Source: Myxococcus hansupus
GTDB taxonomy: Bacteria; Myxococcota; Myxococcia; Myxococcales; Myxococcaceae
DNA: 64,000 nt
NCBI RefSeq assembly: GCF_000280925.3
Contig: NZ_CP012109.1
Span: 3,864,501 to 3,928,500, forward strand
Reading direction: 5' to 3'
Below the pieces are notes generated by a model that was not told where the DNA came from, did not search any database, and worked only from the letters and a program-made list of their open reading frames with translations. How positions within the stretch are numbered: the stretch's first letter is position 1; every line of letters starts with the position of its first letter. A program made the translations under genes and the position numbers. Shown here in pieces: positions 23,101-29,880 of this stretch.

Positions 23101-26100
23101 CCTATGGCGCGACGGTGAAGAACGGGCGGCTCTTCGTCGTTACAGGTGAGCACCAGGGTGCCCAGTACGTGAAGTGCGAGCCGGCCCAGCCCATGCCCCC
23201 GGTTCCGTACTTGTCGCTCGATTACGGTACGCGTGCGACCTACAAGGACGCGTCTGCGCTGCCCGCAAACAACCGGCTCTACATCTACGGCTCGGCGGGA
23301 GCTGACGCGCAGGTCGTCGGGTCGATTGCCATCGCTGGCAACCTCACGGACGTCGTCGTCCACGGCGATGTGGCCATTGTCGCCTCGGCCGAATTCGGCC
23401 TCACGTTCGTGAACGTCGCGAACCCGGAGGCGCCCTCGATCCTCACCCAGATCGCGTTCGACGAAAGGTTGTCGAATACGCCGGGGCGGCCTCAGCGCTT
23501 GCGCCTCGTGGGGGATGTCCTCTTCGTTTCCGCGGGTGAAGGCGGCATCGTCCTGGTGGATGTCTCCGAGCCCGCCGCTCCCGTTCTACTGAGCGGTGGC
23601 AACACGGAGTTCGCGCTCGACTCGTTGACGGTCGGCGACCGGCTGTTGCTGGCGGGAAAGACCCAACTGACGGAGCTGGAGACCCCGTTCATGCTGGTGA
23701 CGGACTACACGCCAGCGCGTGGCGCCCGTGTTCCTCCGAGCGGACTGCAGCTCGTCGTCCAGACAAGCCGCCCGCTTGCTGCGCCGAGCGTCACGACCGA
23801 TTCGGTTCGGCTGCTGGGGCCCGATGGCGTGGCGGTGCCCCTGGATTTGTCGGTCCGCAACAACCCGGGGCAGCTCGACTACGCCATCGTCGCGGCGCTC
23901 GATGCGCCGTTGCAGCCCGAAGCCGAGTACCGGCTGCAGGTCGACACAACGGTCACGGATCAGCGCGGCGGCGCCTTGTTGGTTCCTCTGCGGACGTCGT
24001 TCGTGACGGGCAGGGCGAACGCGCAGCAGCCCGTCATTGAAGTGATTGAGCCGTCCACCGTGTCCACGGCGGGCGGGCAAGACGTCTTCCTGCGAGGAAA
24101 GGGCTTGGGCGGCGCGATCGCCGTGAGGCTCACGTCGAACGTCGAGGCCACGATTGTCTCCAGGTCCGACACGGAACTCAGGGTCACCTTGCCGCCGCTG
24201 CCTGCGGGCCCCATCGACGTTTGGGTGATCGACCAGGGACTCCCCGAGGCTTATTTCCCTTCGGGCTTGCTGGCGCTGGAGCCCCTGAGCGGGCAAGTGA
24301 CCCTCAGCCCGAACCATGGGCCCGTCGAGGGTCACACGCGCGTTCGCCTGTCGATGTCCGCGCGTGCCGTGGCTCCGCTCTCGACGGTGTGCATCGGAGA
24401 CAGCCCGGGCGTCGACGTGGACATCGTGGACCTGTCCTCAATCGAGTTCACGACACCCCAGGCAAATGGCGCTGGCATCGCGACCGTGCGGCTCATGCCT
24501 CCGGATGAGTCTTCACCTGAGACCAGGTGTGCGGGAGGCGGCGGGGTCCCGGTAGGGGTCTTCTCGTATGACCTGCCCATTGGCGAGACCATGAAGCTCC
24601 CCGGGTTCCCGCCGCGCGTGGCCTCGGACATCAAGCTGGAAGGGGACAAGCTGTACGTCGGCGTTGCCTCACCGGGGACGTCGGGCCTCGAGATCTTCGA
24701 TGTCCGACTGCCGGAGCGGCCGCTGCGACTGGGAGGGCTCGCCACCGAGTCGCCCGTGCGGGGCCTGGACGTGGGAGGGGCGATTGCCCTGCTGGCGAAC
24801 GATGTGGCCGGCCTTGCCGTGGTGGATGTGACGCATCCGGAAACGCCGTTCCTGCTGCGACAGGTCACCACGGGCAGCACCGTTCCCGGCGCGGGCCTGG
24901 CCACGTCGGTGCGCATCGAGGGACCGTGGGCGTACGTCTCGACCGTGGATTCCACGGTGGCTGCAGGGAACGTGCAGGTGTTCGATGCCAGCTCCCCGGC
25001 GTTGCCGCTGCTGGAGACCGTGCCGTTGGATGCGGACGCCCTGGCGCTGGATCTCGGACCCGAGCGCCTGTTCGCACTGACCTCGAACGTCGTGGGAACC
25101 CAGGGGAGTGGGCTCTACCTGTCCATCTACGACAGGCAAGGGGATCGGAAGGGGCGAGTCACCGTGGACGCCGCCAACCGTCCGTATGAGACGCTGGTTC
25201 GCAGCCGCCTGGTGGTCCGTGCGAATCGAGCCTACGTGACCGTGGGGCGGCGGCTGTACGTGTACGACCTGTCGAACCTGGCGGACATCAAGCTGGTGCA
25301 GAACTCCGACCTGGGCTCGGAGTTGGCGGGCCTGGGCTGGGCGGCGGGCACGCTCTTCGTGTCGACGAGCGGCCAGAACACCGTTCAAGCCGTCCCGCCG
25401 AATGAACTGCTCCCTGTCGGCATGGTGCCTGCTTCAGGCAGTGACGCACGTCCTGACACGCACGTGAGGGTCGATTTCACGCTCCCGGTGCTGGAGTCGT
25501 CCCTCACATCGCAGACGGCCACGGTGTCCGTGGTCCGGGCAGGACAGGACTTCACGGCGGAGGGGACTTGGCGCGTCGAGTACGCGGTCCGAGGGTCCTC
25601 CGTGGTCTTCACTCCGAGCGCGCAATTCGAGCCCGGAGATGTGGTCACGGTGACGCTGAATGGGCTTGAGTCGTTCGATTTGAGGCCCCAGGCCTCGGCG
25701 TTCGTGGGCACCTTCCGGGTCGTGGCTGCGGACGCGCTGCAACCGGTCATCGCGAAGTTGGAGCCTTCAGCGGGCCCCTCGGACCAGACGACCGCGGCGA
25801 CGCTCACGGGAAGTGGCTTCCGGCCGGGCACAACCGTTCGCGTCGGAGGCCAGCTCGCGGGAGCGGATGTTGCTGTCGGGGGAACCTCGATTGCCGTGTC
25901 CATTCCGCCGTCCGTCCTGATTCCAGGAGGCCGCGCCGCGGGCCCTGCCGCCGTGGAGGTCATCGACCCGAGCGGTCTCTCCGCCCGGCGACTGGGCGGC
26001 TTCGTGTACCGGGATCCCTTGTTGCTGAGCGCCCTGGCGCCCAACCGTTCACCGCAACAGGGCGGGACCCGCGTTCGCCTGCAGGGCCGGGGATTTGCCC

Positions 26101-26507
26101 CTGGAATGAAGGCGACGTTTGGTGGAACGGACTCGTTCGACGTTCGCGTCTTGAGCAGCCAGTTCGCGGAAGCCACCGCGCCCGCGCGCGCCGGAGGCCT
26201 GGTTGATGTGTCCGTCTCTCTGGGCGCCTCATCCTCCACGTTGCCTGGCTCCTTCCTCTACGGCGCAGGCGCGATAGCGCGTCTCGCGACCGCGCCGGTC
26301 CGTGATGTCCTCGTCGATTCAGGCGTGGCGTACGCCGCATTGGGAGCGACGGTCGATGTTCACGGCGTGAATGGCGGGCCTCCGCTGTCCGCGAACCGCA
26401 GGACGGGCAAGGGGGGCTGGTGGTGGCCAACCTCAGCGAGCCGACGCACGTCACCGTCATCAGCTCACTCGAGTTCCCGGGCGAAGGTGGCAGCAACCGG
26501 GTGCTGA
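8151..26507 (+). CDS. Giant exported multi-domain protein, N-terminal part (Big_2, Ig-like, propeller, Big_5, IPT/TIG modules)
   Basis: The frame encodes 6118 residues from GTG 8151, chosen over the upstream ATG 8100 because GAGGGGGAGCT precedes it and it places a clean signal peptide (ALVALVAGLVVAGSAQAQ) at the start. Next come two Big_2-like domains (about 9040-9480), about 21 Ig-like modules of about 95 residues with DDxxVxxVEFLVNG signatures (9484-16710), and then propeller-like repeats (GVAVVDIEDPEAPV type), Big_5-like domains and paired IPT/TIG domains repeated as supermodules from 16.7 kb. The protein has few Cys. The last about 30 codons (after 26414) are out of register: propeller sequence breaks into a low-complexity tail (GWWWPTSASRR) and stops at 26507, while the true continuation is in the -1 frame. 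Likely role: surface or extracellular adhesion or scaffold. No catalytic domain was seen. Confidence 0.85.
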   Translation: MLLVDLKRGLALVALVAGLVVAGSAQAQSRVATAFPLTPLRPGTTALDLGLSVEGDARQIRVAVKATSASSGTVVDVRDLVVNRDLAGAVPFHVRVPLRRELPSDAVVEVEASPTEGGTGTPLIAQFDLTQAPPVVPAGSVRVNASQDLSHLVVSVQAQGPVASAELTLVGASVEALRRVQGSLSDAESVAFASVRRLMSRPREQNSGQIDFVVPMLNGTQVPADGVVVVDVAVQDPYGRVVNTSAVEFTSGRAFDPLVGISLSPSPLLLSGGYGSSVPVQVTGHFSLAGDVNLSGALQGVVYASSDASIFVVSPEGVVQARNDGTATLTATFAGVTETAVVVVDSDADLVGVQLLPLQPTVERVGGTLALRLEGILSDPAAPTGERRVDLTAGSLGTVWTSEASDVATVGQDGRVTGLRPGVARIRAVHDAFNASIDVAVRDGAPTIRIAAPSTVTAGTSFDFHATATDDISVSYVEFLVNGVPAGRDMEAPYSMRIQAPPYGGATMSLSAAVVDSGGQRVEAPVVKVRVAGVAAPSTQPVVIEAPTPGSLLVQGLPQVLRVTSGAWTGGGLSTEDFQVVRYYVDDVFAGSVDLPRVEIRRHPNTGDIIPVPLWELTFTPRSGTAGTSLAIRVEALDRGGALVRSDTLLVRVVRDTPPLLSVEQPQTATADAVAGTPFRVTGTVSDDALAFGTQVSLRVDGTTVDAVRVARGGTGGTASGSERFNLAWTPARTDVGRARRLELVATDSAGNVASRLFTVTAKANAAPHIAILSPASSLVLVGGSQVRLTASVTDDTPDPVEVRWLVGESVVGRSSVPPYNVAYTLPSVTASTELTVVAEARDSAGNTARTQVKFFAVPDTKAPAVSFVVPRNNVSVPRTSDLLVTVAGLDDVAVSKVEILLNGTVVFTDNAPGTQGGVRGSFVTHTVLTAAQLGTAATHTLEANAYDSSNNVGVAPKVTVNTTDDAKPSVAFAPSTPTEATVGTDIHVEVLATDDVGVTSVELLVNGVSKGTAVVAPYRFSFTVDGPPGTVRLEARARDQASESTAEAFLTVVPDTRKPLVTFRAPLLGAPVFAGRPLSVEVAAADDVKVARVELFAPHSLGALTQGTEENLYHVYRWSLPATAIPTEGKLKLRAVATDSSGLTAERELEVAVVEDLPPVVTLTSPASGTIYKEGEDVRIVATVGDDDGIIGMIGLSGGQRQGVLPETGPVIPISAQQSFTVWAPIISQGALPTVGVEVRDTAGQTGKAEVHLSVRADTEAPTAELLAPAAPSNGGPFSVRFNGALGVRVAVQDDVRVAKVEVELAAQDGTRVPLVGADTLLSAKDSRYEETRVPNPLAPGEILISRRFFASFEGTVKLQGVAAGQYVLRARAFDPAGNATPTQDLALEIVEAQDSEAPRVTMRFQGTPSDKSCVAGSQITLHVDVTDDGTIQTFSAEADNAPLEVTGFTPGPRVSRTWDLTLPALGTFGSRTYTAKAQATDAVGRTTHASVSCELVADVPAVVRWVQPASGGGLIEEASQAAVVEVEEDTGIGAAWLLATTVAPVNFTGEGRFLLPTSGASGNAYGSAIRLEFGPAQAFAVTAGPTALEVSTPATGVVTGEPRRLILTAEPEAATGLKAEVRYQFTVTPGMEGNASVQSFIARHPGGVRQVDLSTAPHQADLTFPSGLVVEDVRVAFLAQPGTNATSAVSDVGIRYENQFVQVRAGAGGERMTAQPWAMTVTPGKSTPVRTDYRLPAGWSPSPVTLSAVVRDLAGAVTLRSQQVAAVPDTQGPEVRISQPIAGSSVVAGMPFTVRVQVRDAVEVRRVELLVDGAPRGTREGRDLTDVGFPISIPAPTAGVPIAITAIAVDQAGNASVSQPLYLDVHEDRPPQVALRRLRYDLTPQGGGLHNISETELNSGYVRLIQAVPHSVDVAASDDVGLAQIEISYLGATLRSVTPPAGAREALETVTFTPPPGANGAPTVLQVRVTDTLGAQQSLRLVIEGRKPQAPSLVIASPVAGATLTEGSLGLVLSSVAADDTGVARVEYFLNGQRALSVSRAEANDISAMPGDGSEGSYPLANDPMLQSAIARLPDDFRRDLSRVKEFRGNVRLPPGFVALDPSRPDTRITLRAVATDQEGHVSWSEHTVQVVPDQTLPTGIVLRPSFGQDLVEGSAVIVEAVGIDNIFIEELEILVGPTLNQLRVIRTAGGFSPDSAGERDGYSYSSPVVRAEFTVPRLNELGAGDSAPYLIAVRVRDSAGNSNENELALQLVDIVRDREPAVSLISPVDGTRVVEQSFVTVTVSAEDDVAVTSVWLFVNGVEQSLVLRAPPFVFSVPVPEGAEALTIQAAARDSFNHEVRSQVVHLPVVKDQPPTVAIAEPRAGVTLTEGRDFAFVVAAQDDVGVTSVEAVVEGGIGGTLRLSASTAPYRFRVPLPFGSKDRTLTLRATARDTSGKEARAPVVQVSVQKDETPPVVSFLRPADQSEMVEGQVLRVEATADDNVGVVRVAFKIDGRDHVTMPAPPYAFSYRVPQAKVGSQLSIEATATDTSGLTSSSTVRVGVVKDDPPVVALKPISQMVAGRPTALVAEASDDVAVANVRFFVTRPGESEVEIGRRNQLPFEFIYTPDRSLGIDPPATLTFRASASDVAGQEVFSSPVSVTIEKDQPPTVAITGPPSGSAIFESAAVRLEADARDREGPVKAVHFFVDGRNVATSYAPAGFAGKPTVYAATFHPELGSGNRTLVLTAVAVDSADQETESQPVLLGTVQDTVPPEVDLVDPPGHEVVTEGTSITLSAAASDNATVSNVEFLLDGVVIGSTTVSVPGPANRPLFSVNWPVPTDRAGAELSFRAAAMDPSENRGMSATEKVEIGMAPAFTFDPFQGGVQSFMREGPLDRLLLGLDKENDHQVAVVQLGEGTATTLGKAFVDGPPRAAVLLRDLAVVATGRSGTPSTVQYPPQLTLIDLAGVPSVIPRRQGSVDLPGESIHGLAVSGHLAFVANGAAGVAVVDIEDPEAPVRLNTRPITGTAQDVAVQGHLLLVAGGPAGLRVHDLRDPSFRELSYLALPGEAVRVVVQGARAYVACKDPAATLAVVDLSQPNSPLLKSLLTHRPKNAALRATGLSDVAVSGNLAVVAASLVDARGVPTKGLLSVSALRPDGALEHDPLNASEPLKANLPRANAVSIASGVPLATFGVTGSAAFTPGRLVVTGVTPDDGAAQVAVNAPVAIEFSTPPAPDTVTAQSVRLRKGDATIGQWVDATLAADGRTVTITPAQPLAVSTQYFVSVTTDVKSVGGTALSEPFIASFKTRATANALPNVSKVSPPAGPLAGGTQVTIHGDHFATGVRVYIGNSEARVLQVAEVPNSIVLLTPPGVEGHAVVTVVNPDGGEASVVGGFVYLPMLQVSLVAPASGPVAGGTQVEVSGAGFQRGATVTFNGTAATQVRVLAPGRLVAVTPAGVFGPADVLVTNPDGERAYAPGAFLYSRLAVSRVIGRHDPHANPGGQSDHELSQGNPLAVVLRDKTAWVLSAAQVYTAARTPAELLSNSIPGGLGAVDVTTPEDAAVLGGISILPPYEPVALAIRGTRGFVVANGKSLPHVDVAGEGQAALLVFDLTQRTAPTYVDVVSFPGTAHAVSLVGDLALVAAGEAGLQMFSIANPDRPLLLGAKQNFLMAGVFGPVSVQKVTASGRHALIQATRNAATSTLLVDLATPGLSVLGELAGNYGEMDIRGPQALSAARSLRTVSLTPTSRPYVHAVIPPLMRSGLFVSGAAHPHVMAGITSPIGPLGSPASLQLVEASSMASPRSIDAIDLYPAVSLSGVDIDGDVAVATISATDMRAAKNALAVVRLPFPVVVASTPENGQEHVRPTEAVRLSFNVPVTRGNPGDSSIRLYELDGSAEGKDVTGTVSVVGTELSVMPADQELGLSKRYRLVVQGLREVVEGSSATGALMPGPYTLEFTTAAARDAVPMHVTKLSVREGPVEGGTELKIEGSGFSPGLKVTFNGVPAEAPAVSEDGTEVTLLTPPGVEGAATLELTSLSGASLVMPGAFLYKRALGLTSVSPSRGPTSGGTRVIIEGHGFAVDGQVIVRFNGVEAQRVRVLGLNRLEAYTPNGAPGVVDVSVQNPDGVVETLQGAFIYDAPVGASVALAGTLRDAVVIGSYAYVVGSNGLHVVDMSGVYTRGDAELQGLPIPPDRQAGVVDEDGQHGDDRIIGTQSAGDLWAVSYPATGGHRLFASGVSARDEDGAVLAGAIYEFNIQDPANPVLVNERAILGAGVFDVDARGDRLLAAATSAGFHTFDISYAPFPIRDFASAPHAQAVALEAGQAVAGVGTRTQGGTVTGGRLRTLSVEGPLAVQGELDLNVQRVRLRGPLAVVAAGSAGLVLVDVSDPAHPEILKTVDVHGFATDVRLVGSLAYVSAGAAGVAVVDVSNPREAQLLHHVTGAHAGSTFAAAVTPGGRVVSLRQRTGGTWSLDFGPGTELSVTSASVSTGDVVPLNLGSITVTLSTTVDPTTVDSAAQLTAGGVLVAGEWEAGSAQESRSTMVFNLAQPLPPDAPMRLSLSVDLKSRDGAQLVAPFEVEFWSAGAEGGAPRLTQVVPRVGPITGGGISELLGFDFDESVEVFVGGAPANVLARSSGRLTVEIPPGGPGLADVVVRSMATGLSSRREGGYLYTLPLYVESATPQFLNPRGGSTVDIQGTGFLPAWAHPLGSTQVRVRGIPATQVQVLSLTRMRAVAGPGSFGDAPVVVVSPDGIERSTAPNRVGYGLPFSGEEKALSVRPGALSRSPLSPYYIYASGGSSVSGNRFEQEYRGELTGDGRVPQSYRMAAFDVQLATRPRAAGAQVVNPDGSANAQIDRLVAVLQGRLPNGTPLPDVELMPDSLDVAISGDKLYVANGQSGLSVIDGRGTSEQPDGTLESLKLLGRAKVSSAEGMLASRVIPTPVGAWVLSNGLRDDPTVPPPNLCLPLKPMIGFGGILSLIDARNPADPVLVSQVGGGEAFQPYGATVKNGRLFVVTGEHQGAQYVKCEPAQPMPPVPYLSLDYGTRATYKDASALPANNRLYIYGSAGADAQVVGSIAIAGNLTDVVVHGDVAIVASAEFGLTFVNVANPEAPSILTQIAFDERLSNTPGRPQRLRLVGDVLFVSAGEGGIVLVDVSEPAAPVLLSGGNTEFALDSLTVGDRLLLAGKTQLTELETPFMLVTDYTPARGARVPPSGLQLVVQTSRPLAAPSVTTDSVRLLGPDGVAVPLDLSVRNNPGQLDYAIVAALDAPLQPEAEYRLQVDTTVTDQRGGALLVPLRTSFVTGRANAQQPVIEVIEPSTVSTAGGQDVFLRGKGLGGAIAVRLTSNVEATIVSRSDTELRVTLPPLPAGPIDVWVIDQGLPEAYFPSGLLALEPLSGQVTLSPNHGPVEGHTRVRLSMSARAVAPLSTVCIGDSPGVDVDIVDLSSIEFTTPQANGAGIATVRLMPPDESSPETRCAGGGGVPVGVFSYDLPIGETMKLPGFPPRVASDIKLEGDKLYVGVASPGTSGLEIFDVRLPERPLRLGGLATESPVRGLDVGGAIALLANDVAGLAVVDVTHPETPFLLRQVTTGSTVPGAGLATSVRIEGPWAYVSTVDSTVAAGNVQVFDASSPALPLLETVPLDADALALDLGPERLFALTSNVVGTQGSGLYLSIYDRQGDRKGRVTVDAANRPYETLVRSRLVVRANRAYVTVGRRLYVYDLSNLADIKLVQNSDLGSELAGLGWAAGTLFVSTSGQNTVQAVPPNELLPVGMVPASGSDARPDTHVRVDFTLPVLESSLTSQTATVSVVRAGQDFTAEGTWRVEYAVRGSSVVFTPSAQFEPGDVVTVTLNGLESFDLRPQASAFVGTFRVVAADALQPVIAKLEPSAGPSDQTTAATLTGSGFRPGTTVRVGGQLAGADVAVGGTSIAVSIPPSVLIPGGRAAGPAAVEVIDPSGLSARRLGGFVYRDPLLLSALAPNRSPQQGGTRVRLQGRGFAPGMKATFGGTDSFDVRVLSSQFAEATAPARAGGLVDVSVSLGASSSTLPGSFLYGAGAIARLATAPVRDVLVDSGVAYAALGATVDVHGVNGGPPLSANRRTGKGGWWWPTSASRRTSPSSAHSSSRAKVAATGC
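9484..16710 (+). repeat. Array of about 21 Ig-like modules within the giant gene
   Basis: Divergent repeats of about 90-110 codons, each opening with a PxVxxxxPxxG strand and carrying an acidic turn (A/T-x-D-D-x-x-V-x-x-V-E-x-x-V-N-G) and a closing VxVVxDxxPP linker. Clear examples start near 9484, 11053, 14923, 15214, 15511 and 16087. Conservation is visible at protein level but not as DNA identity, which indicates old duplication. Such arrays normally form extended rods in surface proteins. Confidence 0.75.
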
Positions 26508-29500
26508 AGCGGGGCAACACGGTCTACGTCGCAGCCGGTGCGGGAGGCGTCCGCGTCGTGGATGTCTCGAAGCCCGCCGACATCGAAGAGGCTTTCCTGC
26601 CGCTCGAGGTCAGTGGCGCGGCCACGGACATCGCGATGGGGGGCTCGCTGCTCTTCGTGGGTGACGCGGAGGGCGTGAAGGTGTTCGACCTGGCGGATGG
26701 CAGCCGTCGTCCGCTTCGCGTCGGCAGCCGGGTCATTCCGGGTGGCGTGAGTGCGATGGCGCTGCACCGCGGCAACCTGCTGGTCTCGAGCGCCTCCGTG
26801 GGGGCGCCCCTGCTGCATGTCCTCGACGCCCGGACGGGCGGTTTGAGCACGCACGGCACGGTCTCGCTCTCGGCGCCCGCGGTGCACATCACGGTGGAGG
26901 GAACGCGTGCCTTCGTTTCGCTTGGAAAGGCGAAGCAGGTCGCCATCTACCAACTGTTCGACATCCAGAACCCGGCGCCGGCAGGCACCCTGACGGTGGA
27001 CGGGCTCGTGGGAGGGTGGGCCTCCGCCGAGCAGACCCGGGTGGCGGGAGGCGTGGCGTACGTGGCGGCCGGAGGCGGCAAGGTGCTGCGGTTCTCCGTT
27101 CGCGAAGGCGAGACTCCCGTGCAGTTGGGCCGCGCCACGGTCGTCGGCGATGCACGAACCCTGGCCTTCATGGGGCGCTATCTCCTCGTGGGGACGTTGG
27201 TCCTCGACAAGTCGGGGACGCCCGTCGAACTGCCCGTGAGCGATCCGGCGGATGCGTCGCTGCCGCTCGCGGGGGCGCTCGCCTCCGTGGAGCTCGACAC
27301 GCTGGACATCCGGGGTACGCATCCACGAGACGGGGAGGTCGTGTCGCCGGGTGAGTCGGCGCAGGTCCTTTTGACCGCGCTTCCAGAGGCCACGAGTGCC
27401 ACCGAAGTGACGCTGTACCGGCGGACGCCCGAAGAGATGGTTTCGGTGGCCCGGCAGGTACTCCCGGATGTGCAGGGGGGCCAGGTGGTCCTCACGCCGT
27501 ACTCGCCGCTGGCGTTGGATACGGCCTACGAACTTCGAATCGGCGCGGGCCTGAAGGACCTTCGTGGCGCGACGTTGGGGACAGAGGGGAGGGTGCGGTT
27601 CCGGACCAGCCTGGATGCCTCACCGGAGCGTCCTGAGATTGCCTCCGTGACGCCCGCTTACGGGCTGACGGCCGGTGGCAACGAAGTCGAGCTCCTGGGG
27701 AGCGGGTTCCGAAGCGGTTGCACCGTGACGATTGGCGGCATCCCCGCGCCCATTCAGGAACTGGCATCCGACGGAAGTCGCATGCGGGTGCTGGCGCCCG
27801 CGGGGCTTGCCGGAGCCGCGGCGGTCGAAGTCACGAACCCGGGTGGACTGTCTCACCTCTTGCTGGGGGCGTACCGGTATCTGGTAGCGCCCGTGCTGAC
27901 GGATGTTCAGCCGCGGCATGCGACGTTCAACAGCCGCGCGGTGGTGCGGGTGACGGGCGAGGGGCTCTTCCCCGGGTCGCAAGTCCACTTCGACACGGTG
28001 CCGGCACATTCCGTGGTCATGGACGATTCCGGAGCGTTGCTCGTCACGGTCCCGGATCAGGTGATCGGCCGTGTGGCGCTGACCGTGCTCACGCCAGGAG
28101 CGAATCCTCAGCAGGGGACGCTGCAAGGCGGGTTCACCTTCAGCCTGGCGGAACGCACCCGGCTCAACGACATGGGCTCCGTGCTGGCTCGCCGGGGCAA
28201 CCTCGTCTTCGCGGCGCATACGGACAGGAGCCTCTCCGTCGTGGATTTCGCCGTGGCGGGAAGTCCTGGAGTCCTGGGCTCGGCGGTCAATGGCGTCAGT
28301 GGGCCCGTGGACATGGTCATCCACGGGGATGACCTGTTCTTGGCGGGGCGCAGCGAAGTCGTCCGGTACAGCATCGCGGAGAATGTGTGCGGGACTTCCC
28401 CAAGTGCGCCTTGCAGCCCGCTGGAACTGGAGCGGGTGCAGTTCGCGCTTGCCCCCAACGTCGGGTTGAGGGCAGTCGCGGCGGGAGGCGCTGGCGCCTA
28501 CGTCGCCGTGGCAGGGGGGAACGAGCTGGCGCTCATGTCCCCGATCAATGGCGCATATGAAGTCATCGCGCGAACGTCGCTGGGGTCTGGGACGGTCATC
28601 GATCTGGACGTGGTTGATGACGCGCTGCTCGTGCTCGTTCAGGACGGAACCCAGTCGCGGCTGGAAGTGCGCAGCACCGAAGGCAGTGCCTTGCCGTTGC
28701 TTGGCGAGATTCCCCGGTTGGGAAGCCCCATGGGAGGAATGGCGCGTGAGGGCAGCCGAGTGGCGGTGTCCGCGGGGACGCAACTGCACCTCATTGACGT
28801 CACGCATGGGAGCGAGCCCCAGATCCTGGCCTCCGCGGTGGATCCGAATGGCGGTTCCTCCGAAACGCTGACCCTGAGCGGTCCCTGGCTGTTGGCCAGC
28901 AAGGGAAGCCGGGTCTCCTGGCTGGATACGTCTCAAGGCTCCACGTTGGTGGAGCGCACCTTCGCGAGCATGGGGAGTTCGGTTTCGAGCGCGGCGATCG
29001 TCAATGGTGTCGCGGTGGTGAGCGTCGCCAACTCGCTGCGGGTCCTCGATGTGCCGTACCCCACGGTCGATGCCCTGCGGCCGTTGCCCGGCGCGGCCAT
29101 CGCTCGAAACGGAAGCGTTGCCGTGGGGCTCCCCACGGCGTTGCCAGGCGCGGTGCTGTCCGGCTCGACGCTGCAGCTCTGGGCTGGTGCGCTGCAGGTG
29201 GTGGGCAACACGGTGCCTTCAGGGACGGCACTGACGTTCGTTCCGTCGAATCCTCTGGATTCGGAGCGAACCTACGTTGCCCGGTTGGTGCTCGCGCCGC
29301 TGCCCTCCGTGACGGGGGGGCGTCTCCTGGCGCCTTGGGAGTATCCCCTGCGTGCGGGCGGGGTGCCGATGTCCCTCCGGGTGGATGCGGTATCGCCTGC
29401 CAGTGGCCCGGTTGCCGGAGGGATTCCGGTCACGGTGTCGGGCTTCGGTTTTGGAACCGCTCCGAAGGTGCTCTTCGGCGGCGTGGAGGCCGTGATCGTC

Positions 29501-29880
29501 GGGGAGGTGCAGGACAACCTTCTGACCGTAACGCTCCCTCCGTCCGTGGCCGCGGGGCCGGCGGTGGTCCGGGTCGTCCGCGGTGACGGTGCGAGCGCCG
29601 TTGCGGTGACGCCCTTCGTGTATGCCGCACCGATGAGCTTCGTCGACGTGACGCCAAGAACCGTGGACGTGGCGGGCGGCTGGGTCACGATCTCGGGCGT
29701 TGGCTTCCATCACGGCTTGGAAGTCCGTTTCGATGGCGCTGTCGCGTCGACCCAGGCCAACCGGGCGACCAGCGTTCAAGCACACGTGCCCTCAGGAGGG
29801 CTTGGCCACCTGACGCTCACGCTGTCCCAGCTTGGCTCCGATTCAGTCGTCGTTCCGAATGCGGTCTACCGCGGTGACGT
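16720..29880 (+). repeat. Seven tandem supermodules: propeller-like block + Big_5-like domain + two IPT/TIG domains
   Basis: The same order recurs with a period of about 1.7-2.2 kb. Propeller-like blocks (LVIVD-type, xGLxVVDVSxPxxPxLL) begin near 16720, 18545, 20523, 22385, 24570, 26265 and 28150. Big_5/SbsA-like domains begin near 17720, 19655, 21543, 23697, 25418, 27305 and 29074. TIG pairs begin near 18036, 19997, 21867, 24027, 25739, 27629 and 29373. TIG units open with xVxPxxGPxxGGTxVxIxG and close with GAFLY or GGFVY. An eighth Big_5-like domain follows at about 29882. Boundaries are by eye and may be off by tens of bases. Confidence 0.7.
26411..26417 (+). other. Frame-change site in the giant gene: G_GGG_GGC heptamer
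   Basis: The upstream frame reads AAG GGG GGC here, and the last base of AAG with the next two codons forms G_GGG_GGC, a pattern of the X_XXY_YYZ slippery class. Slipping back one base gives ...TGKGGLVVANLSEP..., which restores the propeller motif exactly (compare GLAVVDVTHPE near 24810). The same result would follow if the natural run were G7 and one G were missing. An AGGA sequence at 26400-26403 lies upstream at a distance where SD-like stimulators occur in dnaX-type sites. No strong downstream hairpin was seen. Confidence 0.6.

Noticed and set aside
26420-26507. Treating the downstream giant frame as an independent gene starting at GTG 26420
   Set aside because: The start is inside a propeller block, lacks a signal peptide and a properly spaced ribosome site, and completes the repeat begun in the upstream frame.
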